Source: Qipengyuania atrilutea (GTDB taxonomy: Bacteria; Pseudomonadota; Alphaproteobacteria; Sphingomonadales; Sphingomonadaceae). From it: a stretch of DNA of 64,000 bases. The DNA lies in the NCBI RefSeq assembly GCF_013370205.1, contig NZ_JABWGV010000002.1:248001-312000 (forward strand), given 5' to 3'. The position numbers and the translations under genes are program-made. Below are positions 7,796-17,152 of the stretch, in pieces (the stretch's first letter is position 1; each line of letters starts with the position of its first letter). The notes below the pieces were generated by a model that was not told where the DNA came from, did no database searches, and saw only the letters and a list, made by a program, of their open reading frames with translations.

Positions 7796-9022
7796 ATGAT
7801 CGACAGCGACGTGGTGATTTTCGGGCTGCTGGCCCTCGTGCTCGGGTTCGTCGGATTCACCAGGCAGTTCGGCGGAGTGTGGCAGAAGATCTATACCTTC
7901 TTCCCGGTCATCCTGGCCTGTTACCTGATCCCGTCGCTGATGGTGACGTTCGGGTTGATTGACGTATCGGAATCGCAGCTCTGGCCGGTCGCGCGCGATT
8001 ATTTCCTTCCCGCGGCGCTACTGCTGCTGACGCTATCCATCGACCTGAAAGGCATCCTGCGGCTCGGGCCCAAGGCGCTCATCATGTTCTTCACCGCGAC
8101 CATCGGTATCATAATAGGCGGCCCGATCGCCCTCTGGCTGGTCGCGCAATTCGAACCGAGCATCATCGGCGAGGGACAGAACGCGGCGTGGCGCGGGCTC
8201 GCGACGTTGGCGGGTAGCTGGATCGGCGGCGGCGCGAACCAGACGGCGATGCTGGAGGTCTATCAGTATAACCCCGAACGCTACGCCGCGCTGATCGCAG
8301 TCGACATCATCGTCGCGAACATCTGGATGATCTTCCTCCTCTACGGAGCAGGCGCGCCGGAGCGTATCGACCGCTGGCTGAAGGCCGACACCACCGCCAT
8401 CGACCGGCTGCGCGACCGGATGGCGAATTATTCGGCGCAGGTAGAGCGCACCGCGAGCGCCAACGACTGGATGCTGCTCGCCGGTTTCGCCTTTGCCGGG
8501 GTGGGCCTGTCGCACCTGCTCGGCGGATGGCTGGCGGAGAGTTTCGCTGCCGGCTTCTCCGGCGAGGACGGGGTGCTCGCCAGTGGATTCTTCTGGGTGG
8601 TCGTGATCGCCACGACCATCGGCCTCGGCGCGAGCTTTACGAGAGCGCGCGAACTCGAAGGCATTGGCGCGTCGAAATTCGGTACGGTGCTCATCTTCCT
8701 GCTCGTGACCGTGATCGGCACGAAGATGGACATCATGCAGATCGGTGATGCACCCGCCTTCATGGCGGTCGGCCTCGTCTGGATGCTGATCCACACGACG
8801 CTGCTGTTCATCGTCGCCAAGATCATTCGTGCGCCGTTCTTCTTCCTCGCGGTGGGCAGCAAGGCCAATGTCGGCGGTGCGGCTTCGGCTCCGGTCGTGG
8901 CGGGAGCGTTTCACCCGGCGCTGGCCCCGGTCGGCGTATTGCTGGCGGTGCTTGGCTACGCGCTCGGCACTTACGGCGCGATCCTGACGGCAGAACTGAT
9001 GCGGATGGTCAGCGGCGGCTAG
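7796..9022 (+). CDS. DUF819 family integral membrane protein
   Basis: A 408-residue protein with about ten hydrophobic segments and little soluble sequence except a loop at about 195-220. Features typical of DUF819 (YjcL-like) are the early VIFGLLALVLGFVGFT, LTLSIDLKGILRLG, the LAGSWIGGGANQTAMLE motif and the late FFFLAVGSKANVGGAASAPVVAGAF. The paired GGGAN and NVGGAASAP motifs suggest an inverted-repeat transporter fold, and family members are thought to move small solutes, but the substrate is unknown. It follows the AGE epimerase by 87 bases. Confidence 0.85.
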   Translation: MIDSDVVIFGLLALVLGFVGFTRQFGGVWQKIYTFFPVILACYLIPSLMVTFGLIDVSESQLWPVARDYFLPAALLLLTLSIDLKGILRLGPKALIMFFTATIGIIIGGPIALWLVAQFEPSIIGEGQNAAWRGLATLAGSWIGGGANQTAMLEVYQYNPERYAALIAVDIIVANIWMIFLLYGAGAPERIDRWLKADTTAIDRLRDRMANYSAQVERTASANDWMLLAGFAFAGVGLSHLLGGWLAESFAAGFSGEDGVLASGFFWVVVIATTIGLGASFTRARELEGIGASKFGTVLIFLLVTVIGTKMDIMQIGDAPAFMAVGLVWMLIHTTLLFIVAKIIRAPFFFLAVGSKANVGGAASAPVVAGAFHPALAPVGVLLAVLGYALGTYGAILTAELMRMVSGG

Positions 9023-9025
9023 GGT

Positions 9026-9877
9026 TCAGGCCGCCGGCATGTTGTCGATGAGCCGCGTGCCGCCGATCCGTGCCGCGACGAACAGCCGCGCATTCGCGTC
9101 CTGCCGGTCCAGCGGTGCGAGGCTGTCGCCGTCGCGCCATTCGGCATAGTCCACGCTTTCGAAGCCGCCTTCGAGCAACCGCGCGCGGAGAGCTTCTAGC
9201 GCGCTCGCCACATCCGCGCCGCGCGCAATGGCTTCGACCGCCTGCTTCATCGCTGCCGGAAGCACCGCCGCCTTGGCCCGGTCGCTTTCGGACAGATACG
9301 CATTGCGCGAACTCATCGCGAGCCCGTCCGCCTCGCGCACGATCGGAACGCCGCGAATCGCGTCGGCGTATGGCAGGACGAGGTCGAGGTCGCGCGCCAT
9401 GCGGCGGATGACCGCAAGCTGCTGCCAATCCTTCTCGCCGAAGAACGCGAGATCGGGCCGGACCTGGTTCAAGAGCTTGCACACCACCGTAGCCACGCCG
9501 TCGAAATGGCCCGGTCGGCTCGCGCCGCACAGCTCCTCACTGACTTCGCCGACGCTGACGGTGGTGGCGAAACCGGCGGGATAGACCGCTTCGACCGGCG
9601 GTGCCCACAAGAGGTCCACGCCTTCGCTCTCTAGTAGCTCGCTGTCCCGCTGAAGCTGCCGGGGGTAGGCGTCCAGATCCTCGCCCGCGCCGAACTGCTT
9701 CGGATTGACGAAGATGGACGCGGCAACACGGTCCGCTTCCTCCTTTGCGCGGCGCATCAACGTAAGGTGCCCCTCGTGAAGTGCGCCCATGGTCGGGACC
9801 AGCGCCACCGTTTCGCCGCCATTCCGGAAGCCGTCGACGGCATTTCTCAACATCGTCAGCCGGGTGATGGTTTGCAC
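9026..9877 (-). CDS. panC: Pantothenate synthetase (pantoate-beta-alanine ligase)
   Basis: A 283-residue ATP-dependent ligase that joins pantoate and beta-alanine in the pathway to coenzyme A. It has the class I nucleotidyltransferase motif VPTMGALHEGHLTLMRRA (HIGH-like), SIFVNPKQFGAGEDLDAYPR, the FFGEKDWQQLAVIRRM loop and the KMSKS-like SSRNAYLS. Length is normal. The gene ends 4 bases from the DUF819 stop (convergent) and its start lies 57 bases from the divergent mipZ start. Confidence 0.95.
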   Translation of the reverse strand: MQTITRLTMLRNAVDGFRNGGETVALVPTMGALHEGHLTLMRRAKEEADRVAASIFVNPKQFGAGEDLDAYPRQLQRDSELLESEGVDLLWAPPVEAVYPAGFATTVSVGEVSEELCGASRPGHFDGVATVVCKLLNQVRPDLAFFGEKDWQQLAVIRRMARDLDLVLPYADAIRGVPIVREADGLAMSSRNAYLSESDRAKAAVLPAAMKQAVEAIARGADVASALEALRARLLEGGFESVDYAEWRDGDSLAPLDRQDANARLFVAARIGGTRLIDNMPAA

Positions 9878-9934
9878 GGCTCACAGCCCTCCGATAAGAA
9901 CCGGGCAAGCAATTCTGCCCGTAGGAAATTCGTA

Positions 9935-10747
9935 GTGTCCAATCAGAAACCCTGTCGCATCACTTTCGCCAATGAGAAAGGGGGCACGGGCAAATCCACC
10001 ACCGCCGTCCATGTCGCAGTCGCGCTTGCCGCGCGCGGGAAGAAGGTCGTCGCTTTCGACCTCGATGCACGGCAGCGCACGATGCACCGCTATTTCGAAA
10101 ACCGCGCGGAGACCGCGGCGAAACGGCAGATCGACCTGCCGACCGCCCTATGCGAAGTAGTGGACGGCGTCTCTCCCGAAGAACTCGAAGCGCGGGTCGA
10201 AGAACTCGGCAGCGGAGCGGACTTCGTCGTCTTCGACACGCCGGGCCGCGACGACCCGCTCGCCCGCCATGTCGCGCAGGAAGCCGATACGCTGGTGACG
10301 CCGATGAACGACAGCTTCGTCGATTTCGACCTCATCGGACAGGTCGAGGGCGAGACGTTCAAGGTCAAGAAACTGAGTTTCTACGCCGAACTCATCTGGG
10401 AAGCGCGCCTGAAGCGCAGCCGCGCGACCATCGAGCAGAACCGGCGCGAGATGGACTGGATCGTCGTGCGCAACCGGACCGGCCATACCGAGGCGCGCAA
10501 TATGGCGCGGATCGAAAAGGCGCTGACCGAACTCTCGCGGCGCGTGGGCTTCCGCGTCACCAAGGGGCTGTCCGAACGCGTCATCTACCGCGAACTGTTC
10601 CCCTCGGGCCTCACCTTGCTCGACAAGGGCCAGCTGGGCGAACTCGGGACGAGCCATCTCGTCGCGCGGCAGGAGCTGAGACAACTCGTCGCCAGCCTAC
10701 ATCTGCCGGGCGTGGCCGCCGCGACCTCCGCCGCCGAAGCCGCCTGA
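9935..10747 (+). CDS. mipZ: MipZ-like division-plane positioning ATPase (ParA/MinD superfamily)
   Basis: A 270-residue P-loop ATPase with a deviant Walker A (NEKGGTGKSTTAVHVA), switch I ending in AFDLDARQRTMHRYFENR and Walker B FVVFDTPGRDDPLARHVAQEADTLV. The DLDARQ phrase and the region DSFVDFDLIGQV are characteristic of MipZ, which forms a gradient from the cell poles by binding ParB and blocks FtsZ polymerisation. The start is a GTG (VSNQKPCRITF) with AGGA a suitable distance upstream; an upstream in-frame extension overlapping panC was rejected. It is followed one base later by a J-domain gene. Confidence 0.9.
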   Translation: MSNQKPCRITFANEKGGTGKSTTAVHVAVALAARGKKVVAFDLDARQRTMHRYFENRAETAAKRQIDLPTALCEVVDGVSPEELEARVEELGSGADFVVFDTPGRDDPLARHVAQEADTLVTPMNDSFVDFDLIGQVEGETFKVKKLSFYAELIWEARLKRSRATIEQNRREMDWIVVRNRTGHTEARNMARIEKALTELSRRVGFRVTKGLSERVIYRELFPSGLTLLDKGQLGELGTSHLVARQELRQLVASLHLPGVAAATSAAEAA

Positions 10748-10748
10748 G

Positions 10749-11060
10749 ATGGTAAAACTGCTCCTGATCGTTGCGGGGCTAGTGCTTCTATGGCGCGTCG
10801 CGTTCGGGAACTGGCCATGGAACCTAGCCGCCACGAAGCGCCCGCCCGACGCGCGGGTCGAGAGCGTGCGCGAGGCGCGCCGCATCCTCGGCGTGCGCGA
10901 GGACGCCAGCCGCGAAACCATTGCAGAGGCGCACCGGAAACTCGCCGCGCGCCATCATCCCGACCGCGGCGGCGACCCGGTCGAAGCGAGCCGCATCAAC
11001 GCGGCGCGCGATCTCCTGATCGGACGGCCTGTCGCAAAATCGGACGAACCTGAGAAATAG
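10749..11060 (+). CDS. Membrane-anchored J-domain (DnaJ-like) protein
   Basis: A 103-residue protein with an N-terminal membrane helix (VKLLLIVAGLVLLWRVAF) and a C-terminal J domain: REARRILGVREDASRETIAEAHRKLAARHHPDRGG, including the HPD tripeptide that stimulates Hsp70 ATPase. The shape recalls the TIM14/Pam18 type of alphaproteobacterial J protein. It starts directly after mipZ, so the two are likely co-transcribed. Its Hsp70 partner and role are unknown. Confidence 0.85.
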   Translation: MVKLLLIVAGLVLLWRVAFGNWPWNLAATKRPPDARVESVREARRILGVREDASRETIAEAHRKLAARHHPDRGGDPVEASRINAARDLLIGRPVAKSDEPEK

Positions 11061-11146
11061 GTGCGACCCGCCGTGTGCTCGGCACCATCGCGGCGGTTCG
11101 GCGTATCTATACCAACGGACAACTTGCCTGAGGGAAATCGACGAAC

Positions 11147-12550
11147 ATGAGCCACGAATTCGATTCAACCGTGCTGCGCGAATACGATATGCGCGGTATC
11201 ATCGGCCAGACGCTGGGCGCGGACGACGCGCGCGCGATCGGCCGGACCTTCGGGTCGATGCTGCGCGAGGCCGGCGGCAGCAAGGTGGCGGTCGGATACG
11301 ACGGGCGCGTGTCCTCGCCAATGCTCGACCATGCGCTGGTCGAGGGACTGACGGCGAGCGGCTGCGACGTGGTCCGCATCGGCATGGGTCCGACCCCGAT
11401 GCTCTATTTCGCCGAGGCTTCCATGCCCGATGTGGATGCAGGCATCATGATTACTGGCAGCCACAATCCGGCCAATTACAACGGCTTCAAGATGGTGTTC
11501 CAGGGTAAGCCTTTCTTCGGGCAGGACATCCAGGAACTTGGCCGGCGCAGTGCTGCCGGCGAATGGACCGACGGATCGGGTTCGGTCGAAACGCAGGTGA
11601 TGCTGGACGCCTATATCGATCGCATCTTGGAAAGCCTCGACGGGATCGACCGCGAATACCTCTCCGGCCTGAAGGTGGCGTGGGATGCCGGCAACGGTTC
11701 GGCCGGCCCGGCGCTCGAGAAGATGGTCGCGCAGCTGCCGGGCGAGCATCACCTCCTCTATACCGAGATCGACGGCAACTTCCCGAACCACCATCCCGAT
11801 CCCACGGTGGAAGAGAACCTCGACGACCTGAAGGCGATCGTCGCGGAGAAGAACCTCGATTTCGGAATTGCCTTCGACGGCGACGGCGACCGCATCGGTG
11901 CGATTGACGGAGAAGGGCGCGTGATCTGGGGCGACCAGCTGCTGATGATCTACGCCGAAGACCTGCTTTCCCGCGACAAGGGCGCAACGGTGATCGCGGA
12001 CGTGAAAGCCTCGCGCGCCCTGTTCGACCATGTGGCGAAGCATGGCGGCAAGCCGGTGATGTGGAACACCGGGCATTCGCTCATCAAGTCGAAGATGAAG
12101 GAAACGGGCGCTCCGCTAGCAGGCGAGATGAGCGGGCACGTGTTCTTCGCCGACACCTATTACGGCTATGACGATGCGCTTTACGCCGGTCTTCGACTGC
12201 TGGCAGCCTCCGCGCGGCTGGGCAAATCGGTGACGCAGCTACGCAGCGAAATGCCGAACATGCTCAACACGCCCGAAATGCGGTTCCAGGTCGATGAAAG
12301 CCGTAAATTTGCGGCGATCGATGAGGTGAAGCAGCGGCTGGCGGACAGCCCAGACGATGTGAACTCCACCGACGGCGTGCGCGTCACCAATGACGACGGC
12401 TGGTGGCTGCTGCGTGCTTCCAACACCCAGGACGTGCTCGTTGCGCGAGCGGAAAGCGATACGCAGGAAGGGCTCGACCGCCTAATGGCGCAGATCGACG
12501 ACCAGCTTGAGAAGTCCGGTCTCGAGCGTGGCCCCCAAGCCGGGCATTAA
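11147..12550 (+). CDS. Phosphomannomutase/phosphoglucomutase
   Basis: A 467-residue alpha-D-phosphohexomutase with all four family motifs: the catalytic serine loop ITGSHNPANYNGFKM, the metal-binding DGDGDRIG, a sugar-binding GEMSGHVFF and the phosphate-binding RASNTQDVLVARAES. It interconverts 6-phospho and 1-phospho forms of mannose and glucose, feeding nucleotide sugars for surface glycans (PgmG/AlgC/ManB type). The start MSHEFDSTVLREYDMRG matches the usual FREYDIRG opening of the family. Confidence 0.92.
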   Translation: MSHEFDSTVLREYDMRGIIGQTLGADDARAIGRTFGSMLREAGGSKVAVGYDGRVSSPMLDHALVEGLTASGCDVVRIGMGPTPMLYFAEASMPDVDAGIMITGSHNPANYNGFKMVFQGKPFFGQDIQELGRRSAAGEWTDGSGSVETQVMLDAYIDRILESLDGIDREYLSGLKVAWDAGNGSAGPALEKMVAQLPGEHHLLYTEIDGNFPNHHPDPTVEENLDDLKAIVAEKNLDFGIAFDGDGDRIGAIDGEGRVIWGDQLLMIYAEDLLSRDKGATVIADVKASRALFDHVAKHGGKPVMWNTGHSLIKSKMKETGAPLAGEMSGHVFFADTYYGYDDALYAGLRLLAASARLGKSVTQLRSEMPNMLNTPEMRFQVDESRKFAAIDEVKQRLADSPDDVNSTDGVRVTNDDGWWLLRASNTQDVLVARAESDTQEGLDRLMAQIDDQLEKSGLERGPQAGH

Positions 12551-12600
12551 GTTTATTTGAAAAATGCGGTTATAGTCGCTCCGTCAACAAGGGGGTGACT

Positions 12601-13479
12601 ATGATCCGAATCACGAAGCTATCCATTGCCGGAGCGCTCGCTTCGGCGAGCCTGTGCGCGCCTGCAGTCGCACAAGACGACATTACCACCATCAAGCCCG
12701 AGATAGCGCCGAAGAACGTCTCGGGCGCTGAAGAAGCCGAGATGATGGCGGCGCTGCAGCAGATGTTCCAGGCCGAACCGCTGACGGCAGAGCAGGAAGC
12801 GCGCCTGCCCGAAGCGCGCGCGGTGGTCGTGAAAGTCCTTCCCGAAGGCTTCTACGGCCAGATGATGGGCGACATGATGGATTCGATCATGCAGCCGCTG
12901 TTCGGGATGGTGACGGGTCCGCTGGGCGCGCGCGGATTGATCGAGCGCAAAGTGGGACTGGAGGGCGAGAATCTTCCGGACCTGACCGACGAGCAGAGCG
13001 AGCAGATCGTCGACCTGCTCGATCCGAAGGCGGAGCAGCGCGCCGAACAGATACAAGGCGTCTTGACCAGCTTCATGACCGATATGTTCGCGAGGCTCGA
13101 ACCACCGATGCGCGACGGTCTGACGAACGCCTATGCCGTCCGGTTCAGCGAGCGTGAACTTGGCGACATCACCGCATTCTTCGCTACGCCGACCGGCGCA
13201 CGATATGCGAGCGAATCGATGGCAGTATTTGCCGACCCGCAGGTCATGTCCGCGATGATGCAGTCGGTTCCGGCGATGCTGGGAAGCCTGCCGGAGATGG
13301 CAGGCGAACTCGAAGCCGCGGCGGCAGAACTTCCCGAAGCGCGGGGGTATGACGATCTGTCATCCGCAGAACGTAGCCGGCTTGCCGGTTTGCTCGATTT
13401 GAGTGAGGTCGAGCTTCGCCAGAAAATGGCCGCAGCAGCCGAAGCCGAAGCGATGGCAGACACTTCAAGAGAGGATTAA
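12601..13479 (+). CDS. Secreted DUF2059-like protein
   Basis: A 292-residue protein with a signal peptide (LSIAGALASASLCAPAVAQ). The C-terminal region has the DUF2059 pattern YAVRFSERELGDITAFFATPTGARYASES. A related motif occurs in small periplasmic proteins of unknown function. The ATG was preferred over a GTG two codons upstream because AAGGGGG is spaced well from it. A bidirectional terminator separates it from the convergent BON-domain gene. Function unknown. Confidence 0.75.
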   Translation: MIRITKLSIAGALASASLCAPAVAQDDITTIKPEIAPKNVSGAEEAEMMAALQQMFQAEPLTAEQEARLPEARAVVVKVLPEGFYGQMMGDMMDSIMQPLFGMVTGPLGARGLIERKVGLEGENLPDLTDEQSEQIVDLLDPKAEQRAEQIQGVLTSFMTDMFARLEPPMRDGLTNAYAVRFSERELGDITAFFATPTGARYASESMAVFADPQVMSAMMQSVPAMLGSLPEMAGELEAAAAELPEARGYDDLSSAERSRLAGLLDLSEVELRQKMAAAAEAEAMADTSRED

Positions 13480-13484
13480 AGCAC

Positions 13485-13515
13485 AAAAAAGGGCTCCCGC
13501 GAGGGGAGCCCTTTT
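13485..13515. terminator. Bidirectional rho-independent terminator
   Basis: GGGCTCCC and GGGAGCCC form an 8-bp perfect stem with a 5-base loop, flanked by AAAAAA on the left and TTTT on the right. It therefore fits both the plus-strand DUF2059-like gene and the minus-strand BON gene. Confidence 0.85.
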
Positions 13516-13535
13516 CGTTTGTGATTAGATCGGCA

Positions 13536-14420
13536 TCAGGATGTCTTGGTCTGACGCGTTTCGTTCTGATCGTAGCTCGTCGAATTGTTCCGATTGTAGT
13601 TGTTCGAGAAGCTGTCGCTATCGACCCGCAGATTGTTCTGCACGTGGTTCACACCCGACAGGTGGTGGATGCAGTCTTCTGCGCGGCGCTTCGAACGAAG
13701 GCTGTCGACCTTACCGTCGAGCGTCACTTCCGCGTCCTGCACCGTCACTTCGATGTTGCTCGCATCGAGTGTGCGGTCTTCCGTCAGACGGTCGCAGCTG
13801 TCTTCCAGAATGCGTTCGTCCGAACGCTTGTAGTTCGACGGTCCGCGTCCACGGTGGTCCTGCTCGCGGCGGCGCTCGGCATCTTCGTCACCGAACCAGC
13901 TTGCGATCTCGTCCCCAGCCTTATCGAAAAAGCCGCGGTCGCGGTTGGTATAGCGATCTGAGCCATATCCGCCCATTGTCGCGCCTCCAGCATAATTGCC
14001 ATAGCCCGAACGCGGGTTGGACATACTGGGGCCGCCATATTCATCACCGCGGAAGTACGAATGCGATTGATCGTGAGTGCGGCGGTAACCACTGCGGCGG
14101 CCGTCATCGTCACGGTCGTAGTCATCGAACGTATTGTATTCACTCTGATTCCGCTGGCGTGAGCCGTAGCGATCGCGCGACATACCAAATTCGCGGCTGC
14201 GGTTGTTGCTGTATTCTTGGTCCTGACCGAAGTTCGCGTCGCTGTAGTTCTGCGGACGGTCGAGGTCGTTCATCTGGCTATTGTATGAAGAGCCGTAGTA
14301 GTCGCCATCACCATATTGCGAGGAATCGTCACGGAACTGTTCCTGCTGACGATAACCGCGGTTGTTGCGATTGCTCCGATAGTTGCGGTCGTAGTCGTTC
14401 GACCCGTTCCTGTTAGCCAT
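13536..14420 (-). CDS. BON-domain protein with a long Arg/Asn/Tyr-rich N-terminus
   Basis: A 294-residue protein whose last third (RILEDSCDRLTEDRTLD through VNHVQNNLRVDS) is a BON domain, found in proteins that bind phospholipid or act under osmotic or envelope stress. Residues 1 to about 190 are low-complexity, rich in Arg, Asn, Asp, Tyr, Ser and Gly (NRNGSNDYDRNYRSNRNNRG), and probably disordered. No signal peptide is seen. The ATG at 14420 has GAGGAG spaced well upstream; a longer frame without an obvious site was rejected. Confidence 0.8.
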   Translation of the reverse strand: MANRNGSNDYDRNYRSNRNNRGYRQQEQFRDDSSQYGDGDYYGSSYNSQMNDLDRPQNYSDANFGQDQEYSNNRSREFGMSRDRYGSRQRNQSEYNTFDDYDRDDDGRRSGYRRTHDQSHSYFRGDEYGGPSMSNPRSGYGNYAGGATMGGYGSDRYTNRDRGFFDKAGDEIASWFGDEDAERRREQDHRGRGPSNYKRSDERILEDSCDRLTEDRTLDASNIEVTVQDAEVTLDGKVDSLRSKRRAEDCIHHLSGVNHVQNNLRVDSDSFSNNYNRNNSTSYDQNETRQTKTS

Positions 14421-14675
14421 AAGTGCTCTCCTCATGCTGCCGAAGAATGCCTGTTGCCGTCCCGGAAGGCAGCTTTCTCCGGTCAGCAAGTGCCGCGTTG
14501 CGGCCCGTTAACCATAAAACGGACGGCGCGCAGGATAGGTCCGCTTTTCGGCGCATATTCGCGCCAATTCGCCGCAAGATCAGTTTGTTAGCGCAACAAA
14601 GGTTTGACGCAGTGCAGCAACTTGCCTGCCGCAACCGCTCTTTCTAACGTACACGCAAGGCACTACCTGTACGTC

Positions 14676-17135
14676 ATGGCGCAAACGCAGGTTCCGACAG
14701 AAATCCAGAACTGGTTCGATGCACGCGGTTGGCGGATCCGGCGGCACCAAAGCGAGATGCTGACCACGGCGTCACAGGGAAAGCACGCTTTGCTGGTCGC
14801 CGATACCGGTGCAGGCAAAACGCTGGCGGGGTTCCTGCCGACCCTTGCCGCATTCGCACCTTCGAAGCTCGCAGGTAAGGCGCCGCCGGAAGGGCTTCAC
14901 ACGCTGTATATCTCGCCGCTTAAGGCGCTGGCGCATGACGTCCACCGCAACCTCGTCATGCCGGTCGAGGAGATGGATCTGCCGATCCGGCTGGAAACGC
15001 GCAGCGGGGATACGCCGTCCGATCGGAAGAAGCGCCAGCGGCTGAAACCGCCCCATATCCTGATGACGACGCCCGAATCGCTGTCGCTGATGCTGACGTA
15101 CCCGGACAGCTTCGACCTGTTCGCCGGTCTCAAGCGGATCGTCATCGACGAGATTCATGCGTTCGCGACCGGCAAGCGCGGCGACCTGCTCGCCCTCGCC
15201 CTTGCGCGCCTTCAGGCAATCGCGCCGGACCTTCAACGAACCGCCCTGTCCGCAACCGTCGCCAACCCGCAGGGGTTTCGCGAGTGGCTTGCGCCGTGGG
15301 GAGAGATTGACGAGGTTGCGCTGGTCGAAGGGGAGAAGGGCGCCGAACCCTCGGTCGAGATTCTGCTCCCGGATGAAGAGCGCGTCCCCTGGGGCGGGCA
15401 CGCGGCGACGTGGGCGATCCCGCAACTGTACGAGCGGATCAAGGCGAACAAGACGACGCTCGTCTTTACCAACACGCGTTTTCTCGCCGAGTACATCTTC
15501 CAGAACCTCTGGGATGTGAACGAGGACAATCTACCGATCGGCGTGCATCACGGCTCGCTTTCGAAGGAGGCGCGGCGCAAGGTCGAAGGCGCCATGGCAC
15601 GCGGCGAACTTAGAGCGCTGGTGGCGACGGCTAGCCTCGATCTGGGTGTCGACTGGGGGGACATCGACCTCGTCGTGCAGATGGGTGCACCCAAGGGATC
15701 GTCGCGGCTGCTTCAACGCATTGGCCGCGCGAATCACCGGCTCGACCAACCGAGCCACGCGCTGCTCGTGCCCGGAAACCGGTTCGAGTTTCTGGAAGCG
15801 ACCGCGGCGCGCGACGCCGTGAACGAGGGGCAGCGGGACGGAGAAGACTTTCGGCCCGGCGGCCTCGACGTGCTCGCCCAGCATATCATGGGCTGCGCTT
15901 GCGCCGCCCCATTCGCCGAGGCCGAAATGCTGGCGGAAATCCGCTCCTCGCTCGCCTACGCCTGGGTCGATGAGGAAGTGCTCGAGCGGGTGCTGAACTT
16001 CGTCGCAACCGGAGGCTACGCTCTGAAGGCCTACGACCGGTTTCGCCGGATCACGCGCGAAAAGGGGGCGGGCGGCGAGACCGTATGGCGGCTGACCCAT
16101 CCCGAACAGGCGGCAAAGCACCGACTTAACGCCGGCATCATCGTCGACAGCGAGATGTTGCAGGTCCGTTTTCGCAACGGGCGCAGCCTCGGCAAGATCG
16201 AGGAGCGCTTCGCGGCCTCACTTTCCCCCGGCGACACGTTCAATTTCGCGGGCATGAGCCTTGAGGTCGAGCAGGTGAAGGATATGGACGTGGTCGTGCG
16301 TGCCTCGACCAAGTCCGCGATGATCCCGTCCTACGGCGGCCAGCGGATGCCATTGACGACGCATCTCGCCGACCGAGTGCGGGAGATGCTGGTCGACCGT
16401 GCGGGCTGGGCGCGCTTTCCCGACAACGTGCGCGAATGGCTGGAAGTGCAGGATTGGCGCAGCGAACTGCCGGGGCCGGGGCAGCTGTTGGTGGAGAGCT
16501 TCCCGCACGGCCAGCGCGAGTACAGCGTCTTCTATACTTTCGAAGGCTGGAACGCGAACCAGTCGCTCGGCATGCTGATAACGCGGCGGATGGAGGACCT
16601 GGGATTACAGCCGGGCGGTTTCGTCGCGAATGACTACTCTCTCGCCGTCTGGGGCCTGAAGCCGGTCAAGGATCCCGGGCCACTGCTGTCGCCCGATATC
16701 CTGCAGGACGAGTTCATCGACTGGGTGCAGAACTCGCATCTCCTGCGCCGTGCCTTTCGTGAGGTCGCGGTAATCGGCGGGCTCGTAGAGCGGCAGCAGC
16801 CGGGAAGGCGAAAGTCGGGCAAACAGGTCACCTTCTCGACCGACCTAATCTACGACGTTCTGAAGAAGTACGAGCCCGACCATGTCCTGATGCAGGCCGC
16901 TTGGGCCGATGCGCGGACATTGATGACCGATGTGGGGCGACTTGCCAGCCTGCTCGAGCGCGCTGAAGAGCAGCTCGTCCACGTTCAGCTCGAACGGGTG
17001 AGCCCGCTCGCGGTCCCGGTGATGGTCGTTATCGGACGAGAGCGGCTGCCGGCAGGGTCGGTCGACGACGAACTGCTGATCGAGGCGGAAAGCCTCGCGT
17101 CGGCGGCAATGCGGCTGGACGATCCGGACGAATAG
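14676..17135 (+). CDS. Ligase-associated Lhr-type DEXH-box DNA helicase
   Basis: An 819-residue superfamily 2 helicase. Motif I is VADTGAGKTLAGFLP, motif II is IDEIHAFATGKRGD (DEIH), motif III TALSATVANP, and the second RecA domain holds QRIGRANHR. The long C-terminal part matches the Lhr-core region. It is the size of the ligase-associated form found with a DNA-repair ligase, an exonuclease and a phosphoesterase in many bacteria; none of those partners is next to it here. The start MAQTQVPTEIQNWFDARGW was chosen because the helicase fold begins soon after it. Confidence 0.88.
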   Translation: MAQTQVPTEIQNWFDARGWRIRRHQSEMLTTASQGKHALLVADTGAGKTLAGFLPTLAAFAPSKLAGKAPPEGLHTLYISPLKALAHDVHRNLVMPVEEMDLPIRLETRSGDTPSDRKKRQRLKPPHILMTTPESLSLMLTYPDSFDLFAGLKRIVIDEIHAFATGKRGDLLALALARLQAIAPDLQRTALSATVANPQGFREWLAPWGEIDEVALVEGEKGAEPSVEILLPDEERVPWGGHAATWAIPQLYERIKANKTTLVFTNTRFLAEYIFQNLWDVNEDNLPIGVHHGSLSKEARRKVEGAMARGELRALVATASLDLGVDWGDIDLVVQMGAPKGSSRLLQRIGRANHRLDQPSHALLVPGNRFEFLEATAARDAVNEGQRDGEDFRPGGLDVLAQHIMGCACAAPFAEAEMLAEIRSSLAYAWVDEEVLERVLNFVATGGYALKAYDRFRRITREKGAGGETVWRLTHPEQAAKHRLNAGIIVDSEMLQVRFRNGRSLGKIEERFAASLSPGDTFNFAGMSLEVEQVKDMDVVVRASTKSAMIPSYGGQRMPLTTHLADRVREMLVDRAGWARFPDNVREWLEVQDWRSELPGPGQLLVESFPHGQREYSVFYTFEGWNANQSLGMLITRRMEDLGLQPGGFVANDYSLAVWGLKPVKDPGPLLSPDILQDEFIDWVQNSHLLRRAFREVAVIGGLVERQQPGRRKSGKQVTFSTDLIYDVLKKYEPDHVLMQAAWADARTLMTDVGRLASLLERAEEQLVHVQLERVSPLAVPVMVVIGRERLPAGSVDDELLIEAESLASAAMRLDDPDE

Positions 17136-17152
17136 ATCGCGCGCCGCCAGAC

